A DNA stretch of 34,636 nt from Myxococcales bacterium (GCA_020430845.1 JAGQJA010000263.1:1-34636), one strand, 5' to 3'; numbered from the stretch's first letter, positions 16,226 to 25,257 are shown. Program-made: numbers and translations. The notes: generated by a model not told the origin, from the sequence alone.

Positions 16226-17758
16226 ATGGCCACAGCAGCGCTCCAGAAGAAGCCCAACTTGATCGAGGACCAGCGTGGCGCGGTCATGCTCACGGGCCTC
16301 TTCATGTCGTGCTTCCTCATCGGGAGCCTGTGGTTCGCGATCGGCATCGGCGACACGGTCGTCTTCCGCGATCGTATGCAGGAGGCCGCCGACCACGGCG
16401 CCTTCACCTCGGCCGCGCTGCACGCCAAGGGGATGAACTTCATCTCGGCGTGCAACCTCGTGCTGCTCGCGCTCGTCGCCGTTCACATCATCCTCGGCAT
16501 CATCCACGACATCTTGCTGGCGGTGTGCATCGTGTCGCTCGGCTTCGGCTGCGGCGCGTGGCTCACAGCGAGACGCATCTGGACGGGCTACTTCAAGGTG
16601 CTCAAGCCGGCCGCCAAGGCCATCCACGTGGCGGAGGTGCTCGCCGCGTACGGCTACCCGTACATCGGCGCGTACAAGGGCTACTCCACAGGCTCCACAT
16701 ACGGCGGCAGAAAGCACGGTAGAGACGCCGGCGAGGTCACCGTCATCCCGATGGGCTCGTCGATGATCCCCGGCGTGGCCATGCGGTCCAAGAAGAAGGG
16801 CCTGCCCGTCGAGGGCAAGCCGATGAAGCAGCTCTGCAAGAAGCTGTCGAACATGATCCTCGACCTCGGCATCCAGGCCTCGGGCCGGAGCCCGCGCGGC
16901 AAGGTCATGCGCATCTTCCGCAGCATCGTCGGAGGCGTCGTCGAGTTCCGGTACTGCAACGACCTCGGCACGGCCACGGGGCGGCTCGGCCAGATGGACT
17001 ACGACAAGATGTTGCAGGAGGGCAACAAGGCCATCGACGAGGTCAACAAGGACATCCAGGCGCAGAACCAACAGCAGCAGCAGCAACAGCAGAACGGCGG
17101 CGGCGGCGGTGGCGGCTCGCTCCAGCAAGAGCTCCAGAAGGTGCAGACCGGCACCGGCAGCTCCAAGGGCGGCCTCGACCCGGGCTTCGACGGCTTCTGG
17201 GGCGAAGAGGGTCCGCTGCTCCCGTGGGGTCCGGCCCGCAACGGCTCGCCGTGGATGCAGGTCTGGGCGCTCAACATGATGCCCGAGATCTCCGACACCG
17301 AAGGGCCCAAGGTCGCCGTCGGCGCGGGCACCAAGCGCATGGGCGCCGTACGCGCCACGATCACGCCGCGTCCGACCACGACGGTCTACCCCGCGCAGAG
17401 CGAGTTCTACTTCGACTGCACCAAGGGCTGGGCCGACGAGGAGTGCAACTTCGACGACAACGCCGGCTACCAGGTCAAGTGGCGCGCTCGCCTGCGCCGC
17501 GTCGACCTCCCAGGCATCGGCACCATGCTCGGCGGCTGGCTGGGCGAGATGCTCGGCAACCTCAAGAGCTACAAGGACTTCAAGGACAACGCCGTGGGCA
17601 ACGCGCTCAAGCGTGTGCTCGGCAGCGGCGGCGGCGCCAACGGCGCGACCAAGGGCGTGGGCGAAGCGCTCAACGTCTTCCTCGAGACGCCCGCCAAGAA
17701 GTTCTTGCGCGACATGGGCGCCAACTTCGACCCAACCCTCCCTGACATCTACCACTGA
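16226..17758 (+). CDS. TadG-like pilus-assembly protein without a recognisable vWA domain
   Basis: A 510-residue protein. Residues 18-60 (RGAVMLTGLFMSCFLIGSLW...GDTVVFRDRMQEAADHGAF) match the N-terminal TadG/TadE-type membrane segment and the following alpha helix, including the typical Q.AAD..A pattern. Unusually, two or three more hydrophobic segments follow (about 70-115). The middle has a low-complexity linker of eight Gln then seven Gly (about 283-298). The C-terminal half is soluble and aromatic-rich with a possible disulphide pair (FDCTKGWADEECNF). I see no von Willebrand A metal site (DxSxS), which many TadG proteins carry. It lies between two TadE-like genes, so a scaffold role in pilus assembly is inferred. 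Confidence 0.75.
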   Translation: MATAALQKKPNLIEDQRGAVMLTGLFMSCFLIGSLWFAIGIGDTVVFRDRMQEAADHGAFTSAALHAKGMNFISACNLVLLALVAVHIILGIIHDILLAVCIVSLGFGCGAWLTARRIWTGYFKVLKPAAKAIHVAEVLAAYGYPYIGAYKGYSTGSTYGGRKHGRDAGEVTVIPMGSSMIPGVAMRSKKKGLPVEGKPMKQLCKKLSNMILDLGIQASGRSPRGKVMRIFRSIVGGVVEFRYCNDLGTATGRLGQMDYDKMLQEGNKAIDEVNKDIQAQNQQQQQQQQNGGGGGGGSLQQELQKVQTGTGSSKGGLDPGFDGFWGEEGPLLPWGPARNGSPWMQVWALNMMPEISDTEGPKVAVGAGTKRMGAVRATITPRPTTTVYPAQSEFYFDCTKGWADEECNFDDNAGYQVKWRARLRRVDLPGIGTMLGGWLGEMLGNLKSYKDFKDNAVGNALKRVLGSGGGANGATKGVGEALNVFLETPAKKFLRDMGANFDPTLPDIYH

Positions 17759-17769
17759 GGACGACGTAC

Positions 17770-18312
17770 ATGCTTCGGAGACGAGTCAGACATCGAGCAG
17801 GAGAGCGCGGCGCCGCCATGGTGGAGGGCGTGGTCGTCATCTCGACGATGCTCGTGTTCTTCGGGCTCATCGTCTTCACGCGTAACTCGTACGCCGAGAA
17901 GCTCGACATCCAGCAGGGCACGCGCAGCGACGTCCTCTACTACGCGTCGCACGCGTGCGAGGGCGGACGCCCCAACGTCACCACGGGCACGCAGTCCGAG
18001 GACGTGACGGGCGAAGGCGGCGCGCGGGCCGAGGGGGTGGGCAGCCGCACGACCGAGCCGGGCGCCGCGGCGCTGGGCCGGAGCTGGAACACCGCATCGT
18101 CGAGCCGCGACAGCCGCGTCAACGGCGTCATGACCGTCGATCGCAACGCGACGGGCGGAGGCGGGGCCATCCAGCTCCAGCGCGCGCCCATCTCGCGCAG
18201 CGTGCACGCCGAGTCCACGGTCGCGTGCAACGAGAAGCGCTACGACAACCCCTGGACCGCGTGGGTCAAGTACGGCGTCGACTGGGCCAAGTCCGGCGGC
18301 GGAATCTTGTAA
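17770..18312 (+). CDS. TadE/TadF-like pseudopilin
   Basis: A 180-residue protein with a basic leader (MLRRRVRHRAGERG) followed by AAMVEGVVVISTMLVFFGLI, with Glu at the +5 position after the predicted cleavage at Gly14. Gly replaces the usual Tyr/Phe at +6. The periplasmic part is Gly/Thr/Ser-rich with two Cys (HACEGG near residue 61 and VACNEKR near 154) that could pair. It is probably a minor subunit cooperating with the TadE-like protein at 15733. It follows the TadG-like gene by 11 bp and precedes the next gene by 10 bp. Confidence 0.82.
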   Translation: MLRRRVRHRAGERGAAMVEGVVVISTMLVFFGLIVFTRNSYAEKLDIQQGTRSDVLYYASHACEGGRPNVTTGTQSEDVTGEGGARAEGVGSRTTEPGAAALGRSWNTASSSRDSRVNGVMTVDRNATGGGGAIQLQRAPISRSVHAESTVACNEKRYDNPWTAWVKYGVDWAKSGGGIL

Positions 18313-18322
18313 GGAGCGTTCG

Positions 18323-19306
18323 ATGTCGCTTTTGGGTCGTTCTCGCGAAAAGCTGAAGCACGTGAAGGGGCTCGTCCGGGTCTTCGCCTACTTCAGCGTC
18401 ATCGGGATCGGCGCCAGCTTCTGCTCGCTCCGCTCCGCCCACGCCGAGGTCCGGAACAACACCATCACCGTCGGCCGGCAGATGGCCGAGCTGGCGCGCG
18501 GCCCCCAGTCCGAGGTCAACCGCCTCTCGATCAACGGCCAGTCGATGTACGTCGGCAGCGCGCTCGCCGAAGGGTCGGTCAAGGACGTGCTCGACCGCTA
18601 CGAGGCCCACTGCCGCGCCAACCCCGGCGAGCCGGCGTCGAGCTGGAAGGAGCTCGCCAACAAGCCCGGCGGCGAGAAGCTCAAAGACACGGCGTTCGGC
18701 TCCGACGGCGTGATGCGCACCGAGCAGGGCGACGAGGGCACAGTCGTGTGCTTCACGCGCGGCGAGGACACCAAGCCCACCGCCCTCGAGGCGATGAAGG
18801 CCTTTGCCGCGACGGGCGAGCTCGGCGCGCTCGGCAAGCTGCGCTACGTTTACACGAAGAAGACCGACAAGGGGAACACGCTGGTCCTCACCGCGTGGAC
18901 CGAGTCCAAGTTCAACCTCGCCGAGCTCACGCCCGAGGAGGGCAAGGACGTCGCGGGTCGTGACTTCGACCACGCGCCGCGCTTTCCCGGCTCGACGCGC
19001 GTGCTCGCGACGCAGCTCGAGGGCACGCCCTACGGCATCAACGTCTACAAGACGGGCGCCAAGGTGGGCGAGGTCTTGGGCTGGTACGACGGCGAGATGA
19101 AGAAGCGCGGCTGGTTCGGGTTCGACCCGACCGACCTGCTCGCAGAGAGCGACGACGACAAGAAGGGCCTCGGCCGCCTGTACGAGAAGGACGGCGTCGT
19201 CCTGACCGTGGGCGCGCACGTCGAGCCCGACAACGGCACGTTCGTCTCGATCGGCCTCGCCGGCACGACCGCGGGCAAGGGCTCCGACATCAAGTCGAGC
19301 CTCTGA
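18323..19306 (+). CDS. Exported protein of unknown function in the Tad locus
   Basis: Not recognised. The 327-residue product has a long N-terminal signal (basic start, hydrophobic VFAYFSVIGIGASF, likely cleavage after RSAHA near residue 36). The mature region seems to hold two related alpha/beta halves: NTITVGRQMAELARGPQSEV...DVLDRYEAHCR (about 39-93) and FPGSTRVLATQLEGTPYGINVYKTG...VLGWYDGEMKKRGW (about 222-265). Two Cys lie in the first half (HCRAN and VVCFT). It follows the TadF-like gene by 10 bp with AAGGAGCG before its ATG, so it is co-transcribed with the pseudopilin block and is probably a periplasmic pilus-assembly or quality-control factor; that role is inferred from position only. 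Confidence 0.75.
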   Translation: MSLLGRSREKLKHVKGLVRVFAYFSVIGIGASFCSLRSAHAEVRNNTITVGRQMAELARGPQSEVNRLSINGQSMYVGSALAEGSVKDVLDRYEAHCRANPGEPASSWKELANKPGGEKLKDTAFGSDGVMRTEQGDEGTVVCFTRGEDTKPTALEAMKAFAATGELGALGKLRYVYTKKTDKGNTLVLTAWTESKFNLAELTPEEGKDVAGRDFDHAPRFPGSTRVLATQLEGTPYGINVYKTGAKVGEVLGWYDGEMKKRGWFGFDPTDLLAESDDDKKGLGRLYEKDGVVLTVGAHVEPDNGTFVSIGLAGTTAGKGSDIKSSL

Positions 19307-19355
19307 GCGACGCCGCGTACCTGCGCACAAAGCCACGTGTTTCCGCGCGAGAACG

Positions 19356-19371
19356 GGGCGACGCGTCGCCC
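19356..19371 (+). promoter_or_regulatory. 16-bp perfect palindrome in the cpaB upstream region
   Basis: GGGCGACGCGTCGCCC is a perfect palindrome in the 141-bp gap before cpaB; a second small hairpin (CGGGC-TCAC-GCCCG) lies at 19383-19396. It could be an operator for a dimeric regulator or the stem of a terminator lacking a T-run. Confidence 0.4.
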
Positions 19372-19409
19372 GATGACGCGGCCGGGCTCACGCCCGTGTG
19401 ATGCGAGCC

Positions 19410-19438
19410 TTCACGGACCGATTGTTGCTGTGTAGCAT
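19410..19438 (+). promoter_or_regulatory. Candidate promoter for the cpaB operon
   Basis: TTCACG (19410-19415) and TAGCAT (19433-19438) are 17 bp apart. The ATG of cpaB starts 10 nt after the -10 box and has no ribosome-binding site, so the transcript would be nearly leaderless. The same -10 sequence and spacing occur before the kinase gene at 6071. Confidence 0.45.
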
Positions 19439-19447
19439 CGTACCTGG

Positions 19448-20245
19448 ATGAATCGTCGCGCCGTCTTCATCGCGCTCGTGGTCGGCATCCTCGGCTTGTT
19501 CCTCTTGTTGCTCTATCAAAGGCGCTTCGAGACGGAGGCGTCGGGTGGTGACAAGGTCAAGCTCGTCATCGTCGTCAAGCAGATCGACCGCGGCAAGGTC
19601 ATCGTCGAGGACATGATCGCCACGCGCGAGGTCCCCTTGGCCTACGTCGAGGAGCGCGCGATCAAGGACAACGAGAAGAACAAGATCCTCGGCCTCCGCG
19701 TGGGCACGACCGTCAAGGCCCAGCAGACGCTGATGTGGACCGACATCGTCACCGCGAGCGAGGAGCGGCGCGAGCTCTCGTCGCTCGTCCTGCCCGGCAT
19801 GCGCGCCGTGTCGATCCGCACCGCGCGCGAGGACTCGAGCATCGCCCTCATCCGCCCGGGCGACTACGTCGACGTCATCGGCGTGCTCGGCGCGGGCCCC
19901 GCGAGCGAGGCCAAGAGCGCCGTGCTCCTGCTCCAGCGCGTGCTCGTGCTCGCGACGGGCGCCGACACGTCGCCCGACCAGGACGACTCGAAGAACAAGA
20001 GCGCCGACAAGGAGAACATCATCACCTTGAGCCTCACGGTCACCGAGGCGCAGATCCTCGCGCTCGCTTCCGAGCGCGGTCGCATCGCGGTCGCCGTGCG
20101 CCACCCCGACGATCAGCAGCGCACGCCCGGCATCGTCGACATCAACTTCGACTCGATCCTCGACCCGAACAAGCGCAGCGCCCTCACCGGCGTGCGCCGC
20201 ACGGGCCCGGTCAACCTGACGGCGCCCGCGCCCGGAGGTCAGTGA
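19448..20245 (+). CDS. cpaB: Flp pilus assembly protein CpaB/RcpC
   Basis: A 265-residue inner-membrane-anchored periplasmic protein. A single N-terminal hydrophobic segment (VFIALVVGILGLFLLLLY) precedes the SAF/CpaB domain: VVVKQIDRGKVIVEDMIATREVPLAYVEE (about 40-68), then GLRVGTTVKAQQTLMW and a RcpC-type region with MRAVSIRTARED...IRPGDYVDVIGVL (about 119-151). Known CpaB/RcpC proteins link the secretin to the inner-membrane platform. The stop is TGA at 20243-20245, and the secretin ATG uses its last base, so the two are tightly coupled. There is no visible ribosome-binding site before ATG 19448; see the promoter entry. Confidence 0.9.
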   Translation: MNRRAVFIALVVGILGLFLLLLYQRRFETEASGGDKVKLVIVVKQIDRGKVIVEDMIATREVPLAYVEERAIKDNEKNKILGLRVGTTVKAQQTLMWTDIVTASEERRELSSLVLPGMRAVSIRTAREDSSIALIRPGDYVDVIGVLGAGPASEAKSAVLLLQRVLVLATGADTSPDQDDSKNKSADKENIITLSLTVTEAQILALASERGRIAVAVRHPDDQQRTPGIVDINFDSILDPNKRSALTGVRRTGPVNLTAPAPGGQ

Positions 20246-21555
20246 TGCGCTTGCTCCACCGCGTCTTCCTGGTCACGTCGCTCGCGGCGTGCGCCGGGGG
20301 CGCGTTCGTCGCGCGGGAGCGCTCCGCGCTCGCCCAGAAGAAGGAGACCCACGACGAGATCGGCCTCGCCGTCGGCGAGACCAAGACGCTCTCGGCCGCA
20401 GGCGTCAAGGAGTACTCCGAGGGCGTCAAGGGCGTCGTCGACGTGGTCACCACGCCCGACGGCACGCGCTTCATCCTCACGGGCCGCAAGCCCGGCACCA
20501 CCACCCTGCTCCTCATCAAGAACGACGGCTCGCAGGCGGTGTACGACATCACCGTCGCGACGCGCAGCCCGCAGGTCGTCGAGCGCGAGGTGCAGCAGCT
20601 GCTCGAGGGCGTGGTCGGCGTGCGCGTGCGGCGCATCGGCGGGCGCATCTTCATCGAGGGCGGCGTCAGCACCGAGAACGACCAGAAACGCGTGCAGCAG
20701 ATCGCCAGCCTCTACCCGGGGCAGGTCGAGTCGCTCGTCATCATCGGCAGCGCGGCCGAGCGCAAGCTCCTCGTGCGCCTCGACTTCTTCTTCGTCCAGT
20801 ACGAGAAGACGTCGTCGTACGCCGTGGGCCTCGGCTGGCCCGACGCCATCGGCGGCACCGCCAACCAAGCGCAGGTCTTCCAGAACGCCTACACGTACGA
20901 CTTCGTCGCGCGCACCACCACCTCGGCGCAAGCGTCGATCGTCAACCAGCCCCTGCCGCGCCTCGACATCGCCTCGCGCCACGGCTGGGCAAAGATCGCC
21001 AAGCAGTCCAGCGTGATCACGGCCAACGGCAACGAGGCCACGTTCCAGAGCGGCGGCGAGCAGAACTTCCTGCAGGCCGTCAACCTGACGACGACGCTCG
21101 TGAGCGTGAAGTTCGGCACCAACGTCACGGTGCTGCCGCGCTACGACTCCAACTCGAAGGACCTCGAGATCAAGGTCGTGGCCGACGTGGCCGACCTCAC
21201 CCCGCCCGCGTCGGGCACCGTGCCCGGCCGCACCACGACGAAGCTCGAGACGCAGGTCACGCTGCGCCTCGGCCAGGCGCTCGTGCTCTCGGGCATCAAG
21301 ACGGCGACGCAGCGTCGCGACGTGCAAGGCCTCCCGGGGCTCAGCGAGATCCCCGTGCTCGGCCTGTTGTTCGGCAGCCACCGCCAAGAGAAGGCCGAGG
21401 TCGAAGGCGCGGTCTTCATCGTGCCGAGCGTGGTCGACACCGTGCCCAAGAGCGCGCTCGAGCTGATCAACAACGCGATGTCCACCTACAAGGAGTACAG
21501 TGGAGAGATCGAGTACGTAGACGCGTACCCGAAAGCTCCGCCGTCCGCGAAGTAG
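20245..21555 (+). CDS. cpaC: Tad secretin CpaC/RcpA
   Basis: A 436-residue outer-membrane secretin. A signal peptide covers about residues 1-32 (ending SALAQ). An N-terminal pilus/secretin domain follows (IGLAVGETKTLSAAGVKEYSEGVKGVVDVV), then a BON-like module (about 110-160: VEREVQQLLEGVVGVRVRRI, IFIEGGVSTENDQKRV), and then the secretin homology domain toward the C-terminus, including LRLGQALVLSGIKTATQRR and GLPGLSEIPVLGLLFGS (about 345-380), which is highly typical. It forms the channel through which the Flp pilus exits. It begins in overlap with cpaB (TGATG) and is followed after 20 bp by the FHA-CpaF gene. Confidence 0.93.
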   Translation: MRLLHRVFLVTSLAACAGGAFVARERSALAQKKETHDEIGLAVGETKTLSAAGVKEYSEGVKGVVDVVTTPDGTRFILTGRKPGTTTLLLIKNDGSQAVYDITVATRSPQVVEREVQQLLEGVVGVRVRRIGGRIFIEGGVSTENDQKRVQQIASLYPGQVESLVIIGSAAERKLLVRLDFFFVQYEKTSSYAVGLGWPDAIGGTANQAQVFQNAYTYDFVARTTTSAQASIVNQPLPRLDIASRHGWAKIAKQSSVITANGNEATFQSGGEQNFLQAVNLTTTLVSVKFGTNVTVLPRYDSNSKDLEIKVVADVADLTPPASGTVPGRTTTKLETQVTLRLGQALVLSGIKTATQRRDVQGLPGLSEIPVLGLLFGSHRQEKAEVEGAVFIVPSVVDTVPKSALELINNAMSTYKEYSGEIEYVDAYPKAPPSAK

Positions 21556-21575
21556 CGGGTGGCGCTCGGAGTCCC

Positions 21576-23450
21576 ATGCACTTGCAGGTCGTCGTGCAGT
21601 CAGACGATGGAATGCAGCGGACGGAGCTCTACCCCGCGAACGGCCCGCTGACGATCGGGCGCCACCCGCAGTGCTCGCTGCGGCTCGACAGCGACATGGT
21701 CTCGCGTCAGCACGCGGTCGTCGAGCCAGGCCCCGGATCGCTCCGCGTCGAGGACGTGTCGACCAACGGCACCATCGCCGGCGATCTGCTCTTGCGCCGC
21801 GAGGCCGTCGAGGTCCCGTACGGCACGCCCATCGTCGTCGGCGACTTCACGCTCTACGTCTTCCCCGCCGACGCCAACGGCGTCGCGCACCACACCGGCC
21901 ACGCCAACGGCGGCCCACCCCCGCACGGCCCGCCGCACCACGGTCCGCCGCAGCACCCGCCGCCCGGCCGCAGCAACGGCGTGAACGCGCGCTCGCACGG
22001 CCCCACCGTCGCGGTGCCGGCCGTCACCGGTCCGCAGCAGATGCACGCGCACGGCCGCGTCCCGTCGCTCGGGGCCACCGTGCCGCCGGGCCACCAGGTG
22101 CCGGTGCCCATGGCGCCGCCCACGAACCCGCACGCCGTGGGCCGACCTCAGCCGCCCGCGCAGATCCAGGCCAAAGAGGAGCCGCAAGACGTCGAGCTGC
22201 GCCGCGAGATCCACCGGCAGCTGCTCGAGCACCTCGACCTCGCGACGATGGACGCGAAGAAGCTCGACGACCCGTCGATGCGCCCCAAGGTGCTCAACGC
22301 GCTCCGACGCATCGTGGGCAACCTCGACGCGCGCATCCCGCGCGACATCGATCGCGACGGGCTCATCGGCGAGCTCGCCGACGAGGCGCTCGGCCTGGGC
22401 CCCCTCGAGCGCTTCTTGGCCGACCCGACCATCACCGAGATCATGGTCGTCGACCCCGACACGATCTACATCGAGCAGAAGGGCAAGATCATGCTCAGCG
22501 GTGCGCGCTTCACCGACGACGAGCGCGTGCGCGCCGTCATCGAGCGCATCGTGACGCCGCTCGGTCGCCGCATCGACGAGTCCTCGCCGCTCGTCGACGC
22601 GCGCCTCAAGGACGGCTCCCGCGTCAACGCCGTCATCCGCCCGATCGCGCTCCGCGGCTCGTGCATCACGATCCGCAAGTTCGCCAAGATCCCGCTCACG
22701 CTCGACAACCTCATCAAGTTCGGATCGATCACCGACCGCATGGGGCGCTTCCTCACGCGTTGCGTGCACGCCAAGAAGAACATCGTCATCTCTGGCGGCA
22801 CCGGCAGCGGCAAAACGACGCTGCTCAACGTGCTCTCGGGCGCCATCCCGGCCGACGAGCGCATCGTCACGATCGAGGATGCCGCCGAGCTCCAGCTCAA
22901 GCAGCCGCACGTCGTGTCGCTCGAGACCCGCCCCGCCAACCTCGAGGGCCGCGGCGAGTACACCATCCGCGACCTCGTCAAGAACGCCCTGCGCATGCGC
23001 CCCGACCGCATCGTCGTCGGCGAGTGCCGCGGCGGCGAGGCGCTCGACATGCTCCAGGCCATGAACACGGGCCACGACGGATCGCTCACCACGACGCACG
23101 CCAACTCGCCGCAAGAGGCCATCACGCGCCTCGAGACGCTCGTGCTCATGGCCGGCGTGGATCTGCCCGTGCGCGCCATTCGCGAGCAGATCGCGTCGAG
23201 CGTGCACGTCATCGTGCAGCAGAGCCGCCTGTCGGACGGCTCGCGCCGGGTGACGGCCATCAGCGAGGTCATCGGCCTCGAGCGCGACAGCGGCGAGATC
23301 GAGCTGCGCCCGATCTTCGAGTTCGTGCGCATGGGCACGGGCGAGGGCGGCAAGGTGATGGGCGAGTACCGCGCCACGGGCTACTTGCCCTCGTTCTTGA
23401 ACTTGTTCATCGTGATGGGTCTGGTGAAGCGAGGGGAGCCCTACCTATGA
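21576..23450 (+). CDS. cpaF: FHA-domain CpaF/TadA-type secretion ATPase
   Basis: A 624-residue fusion. Residues 1-95 are a canonical FHA domain with intact phosphothreonine-binding features: GRHPQCSLRL (about 29-38), SRQH (46-49) and STNGT (65-69). A His/Pro/Gly-rich linker follows (about 100-200), then the CpaF ATPase with Walker A GGTGSGKTTLLN (about 407-418), an Asp-box-like IVTIEDAAELQL, Walker B-type RPDRIVVGECRGGEALDML and His-box TTTHANSP. The ATPase hexamer powers pilus assembly at the inner membrane. The FHA domain suggests that recruitment or activity depends on threonine phosphorylation. The stop overlaps the tadB start (ATGA). A second, FHA-less paralogue lies at 26693. Confidence 0.93.
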   Translation: MHLQVVVQSDDGMQRTELYPANGPLTIGRHPQCSLRLDSDMVSRQHAVVEPGPGSLRVEDVSTNGTIAGDLLLRREAVEVPYGTPIVVGDFTLYVFPADANGVAHHTGHANGGPPPHGPPHHGPPQHPPPGRSNGVNARSHGPTVAVPAVTGPQQMHAHGRVPSLGATVPPGHQVPVPMAPPTNPHAVGRPQPPAQIQAKEEPQDVELRREIHRQLLEHLDLATMDAKKLDDPSMRPKVLNALRRIVGNLDARIPRDIDRDGLIGELADEALGLGPLERFLADPTITEIMVVDPDTIYIEQKGKIMLSGARFTDDERVRAVIERIVTPLGRRIDESSPLVDARLKDGSRVNAVIRPIALRGSCITIRKFAKIPLTLDNLIKFGSITDRMGRFLTRCVHAKKNIVISGGTGSGKTTLLNVLSGAIPADERIVTIEDAAELQLKQPHVVSLETRPANLEGRGEYTIRDLVKNALRMRPDRIVVGECRGGEALDMLQAMNTGHDGSLTTTHANSPQEAITRLETLVLMAGVDLPVRAIREQIASSVHVIVQQSRLSDGSRRVTAISEVIGLERDSGEIELRPIFEFVRMGTGEGGKVMGEYRATGYLPSFLNLFIVMGLVKRGEPYL

Positions 23451-24328
23451 GCGGACCCATGGCCGACGTCGCGCCGATGACCGAGATCCTGCGCTGGGCG
23501 AGCGTGGGCACGGTGTCGTTCGCGCTCTTCGCGGGCACGTGGGCGGCGGCCGCAGACGAGACGGGCCCGGCCTACCGGTACTGGGCGCGCTACACGGGCG
23601 GGCTCGAGCGCAAGCTGCGCCCCATGTTCAACTTCACGCCCGGCCGCCACATCGCGCTCGGGCAGCTGTTCGCGATGTTCTTCTTGCTCGTCGCGCACGT
23701 GCTGCTCACCGTGCCGTTCTGGTGGATGCTCCTCATCTTGATCGCCATCGGGCCCACGCTCTACATCGAGCACCAGCGGCGCGAGCGGGTCGAGAACATC
23801 GAGGAGCACCTCGACAACTTCATCCTCGCGCTCGCCAACGCGCTCAAGTCGACGCCGAGCATCGGCGCCGCGTTCAACTCGGTCGCCGTCGTCGTCACCG
23901 GCCCCATCCAGCAAGAGGTCGACCTCGCGATCAAAGAGATGAAGGTCGGCAGCTCGCTCGATCAGGCGCTCTTGCACATGGCCGCGCGCATCGGCAGCCG
24001 ACAGGTCGACTCGGCGCTGTCGGCGCTGCTCATCGGCCGACAGGTCGGCGGCAACCTCCCCAAGATCCTCGAGACCACCGCCGAGACGATGCGCGAGATG
24101 CGCCGCCTCGACGGCGTCGTCCGCACCAAGACCGCAGAGGGCAAGCTCCAGCTCTGGGTCATCGCGCTCATGCCCTTCGGATTGCTCGTGGGCCTCAACG
24201 CCCTCTGGCCGGGATACTTCAACCCGCTGACCACGAGCTTCACGGGCTACATCATCGTCACGGGCTGCACGATCTGCTGGGTGGCGGCCATCGTCCTGGC
24301 CCGCAAGGTGCTCAACGTGGACATCTAG
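23447..24328 (+). CDS. tadB: Tad platform protein TadB
   Basis: A 293-residue inner-membrane protein. Hydrophobic segments occur near residues 14-34, 68-105, and two near the C-terminus (LQLWVIALMPFGLLVGLNAL; YIIVTGCTICWVAAIVLA). The cytoplasmic T2SSF/GspF-type helical domain lies between them, with ENIEEHLDNFILALANALKS (about 117-136), then PIQQEVDLAIKEMKVG and GNLPKILETTAETMREMRRL. TadB pairs with TadC as the membrane platform on which the CpaF ATPase acts. Its start overlaps the CpaF stop by 4 bp (ATGA), and tadC follows after 10 bp. Confidence 0.92.
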   Translation: MSGPMADVAPMTEILRWASVGTVSFALFAGTWAAAADETGPAYRYWARYTGGLERKLRPMFNFTPGRHIALGQLFAMFFLLVAHVLLTVPFWWMLLILIAIGPTLYIEHQRRERVENIEEHLDNFILALANALKSTPSIGAAFNSVAVVVTGPIQQEVDLAIKEMKVGSSLDQALLHMAARIGSRQVDSALSALLIGRQVGGNLPKILETTAETMREMRRLDGVVRTKTAEGKLQLWVIALMPFGLLVGLNALWPGYFNPLTTSFTGYIIVTGCTICWVAAIVLARKVLNVDI

Positions 24329-24338
24329 GAGACCGCGC

Positions 24339-25256
24339 ATGTTCTCGCCCGGCACCAGCCCCATCGTCCTCATCCTCAAGTTTGCGTCGCTCGCCGCGCT
24401 CTCCATCGCGCTCGGGTCGCTCGTGTACGGCGTGGTCAGCGCGCCCACGCGCGTCGCCACGCGCCTCGGCCTGCGCGGGCTCAAGCGCCAGCGCGCGCTC
24501 GCCCAGAACGAGGCGTGGGCGAGCATCGAGCCCCTCGTACGCTGGCTCGGCGTGCGCATGAGCGGCATCCCCACCGAAGAGCAGCGCGAGGTCCTCGATC
24601 GACAGATCAACCTCGCGGGCGACTACATGGGCCTCACGGCGGACGAGTACATCGCGCTCAGCGTGCTGTCGGCCCTCGCGGGAACGGGCGTCGGCGCCGT
24701 GGCGGGCTACCTGCTCGAGATGGGCGGGCTGCTCGCGGTCGCCGGCGTCATGCTCGGGGGCGCGCTGCCGTACATGCAGATCAGCGGCGCCGCCCAAGAG
24801 CGCATGAAGTCCATCGGGCGCGGCCTCCCGTACGTCATCGACCTCATGGCCCTCTCGATGGGCGCCGGCCTCGACTTCCCGGGCGCCGTGCGGCAGGTCG
24901 TCGAGAAGACGAGCAACCCCGACGACCCGCTCGTCGAAGAGTTCACGCTCATCCTCCAGACCATCGGCCTCGGCCGCACGCGCAAAGAGGCGCTGCTCGA
25001 GTTCTCGCGGCGCGCGCCCGTCGAGACGGTCATCGAGTTCACCAACGCGCTCATCCAGGCCGAGGAGCGCGGAAACCCGGTCGCCGACGTGCTCCTCATC
25101 CAGGCCGCCGTCTCGCGCACGCGCCGCAGCGTCAACGCCGAAGAGGCCGCCGCGAAGGCCGGCGTTCAGATGGTCGGGCCGCTCATGTTAGTGTTCTTCT
25201 GCGTGATGGGCCTGCTCATGGGGCCGGCGATCATGACGATCACGGCTGGCCTCTGA
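24339..25256 (+). CDS. tadC: Tad platform protein TadC
   Basis: A 305-residue inner-membrane protein of the same T2SSF fold as TadB. An N-terminal membrane segment (LILKFASLAALSIALGSLVYG) is followed by a cytoplasmic stretch, two central hydrophobic segments (about 105-145), the T2SSF domain with YVIDLMALSMGAGLDFPGA (about 165-183), TRKEALLEFSRRAP and ALIQAEERGNPVADVL, and a C-terminal membrane segment (VGPLMLVFFCVMGLLMGPAI). ATG 24339 follows TAGGAGACCGCGC, a good ribosome-binding site. The next gene starts one base after its stop. Confidence 0.92.
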   Translation: MFSPGTSPIVLILKFASLAALSIALGSLVYGVVSAPTRVATRLGLRGLKRQRALAQNEAWASIEPLVRWLGVRMSGIPTEEQREVLDRQINLAGDYMGLTADEYIALSVLSALAGTGVGAVAGYLLEMGGLLAVAGVMLGGALPYMQISGAAQERMKSIGRGLPYVIDLMALSMGAGLDFPGAVRQVVEKTSNPDDPLVEEFTLILQTIGLGRTRKEALLEFSRRAPVETVIEFTNALIQAEERGNPVADVLLIQAAVSRTRRSVNAEEAAAKAGVQMVGPLMLVFFCVMGLLMGPAIMTITAGL

Positions 25257-25257
25257 C

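Noticed and set aside
15343-16455. Minus-strand open frame opposite the TadE-like gene
   Set aside because: The plus strand carries recognisable CpaA, pilin, TadE and TadG sequences over the same interval.
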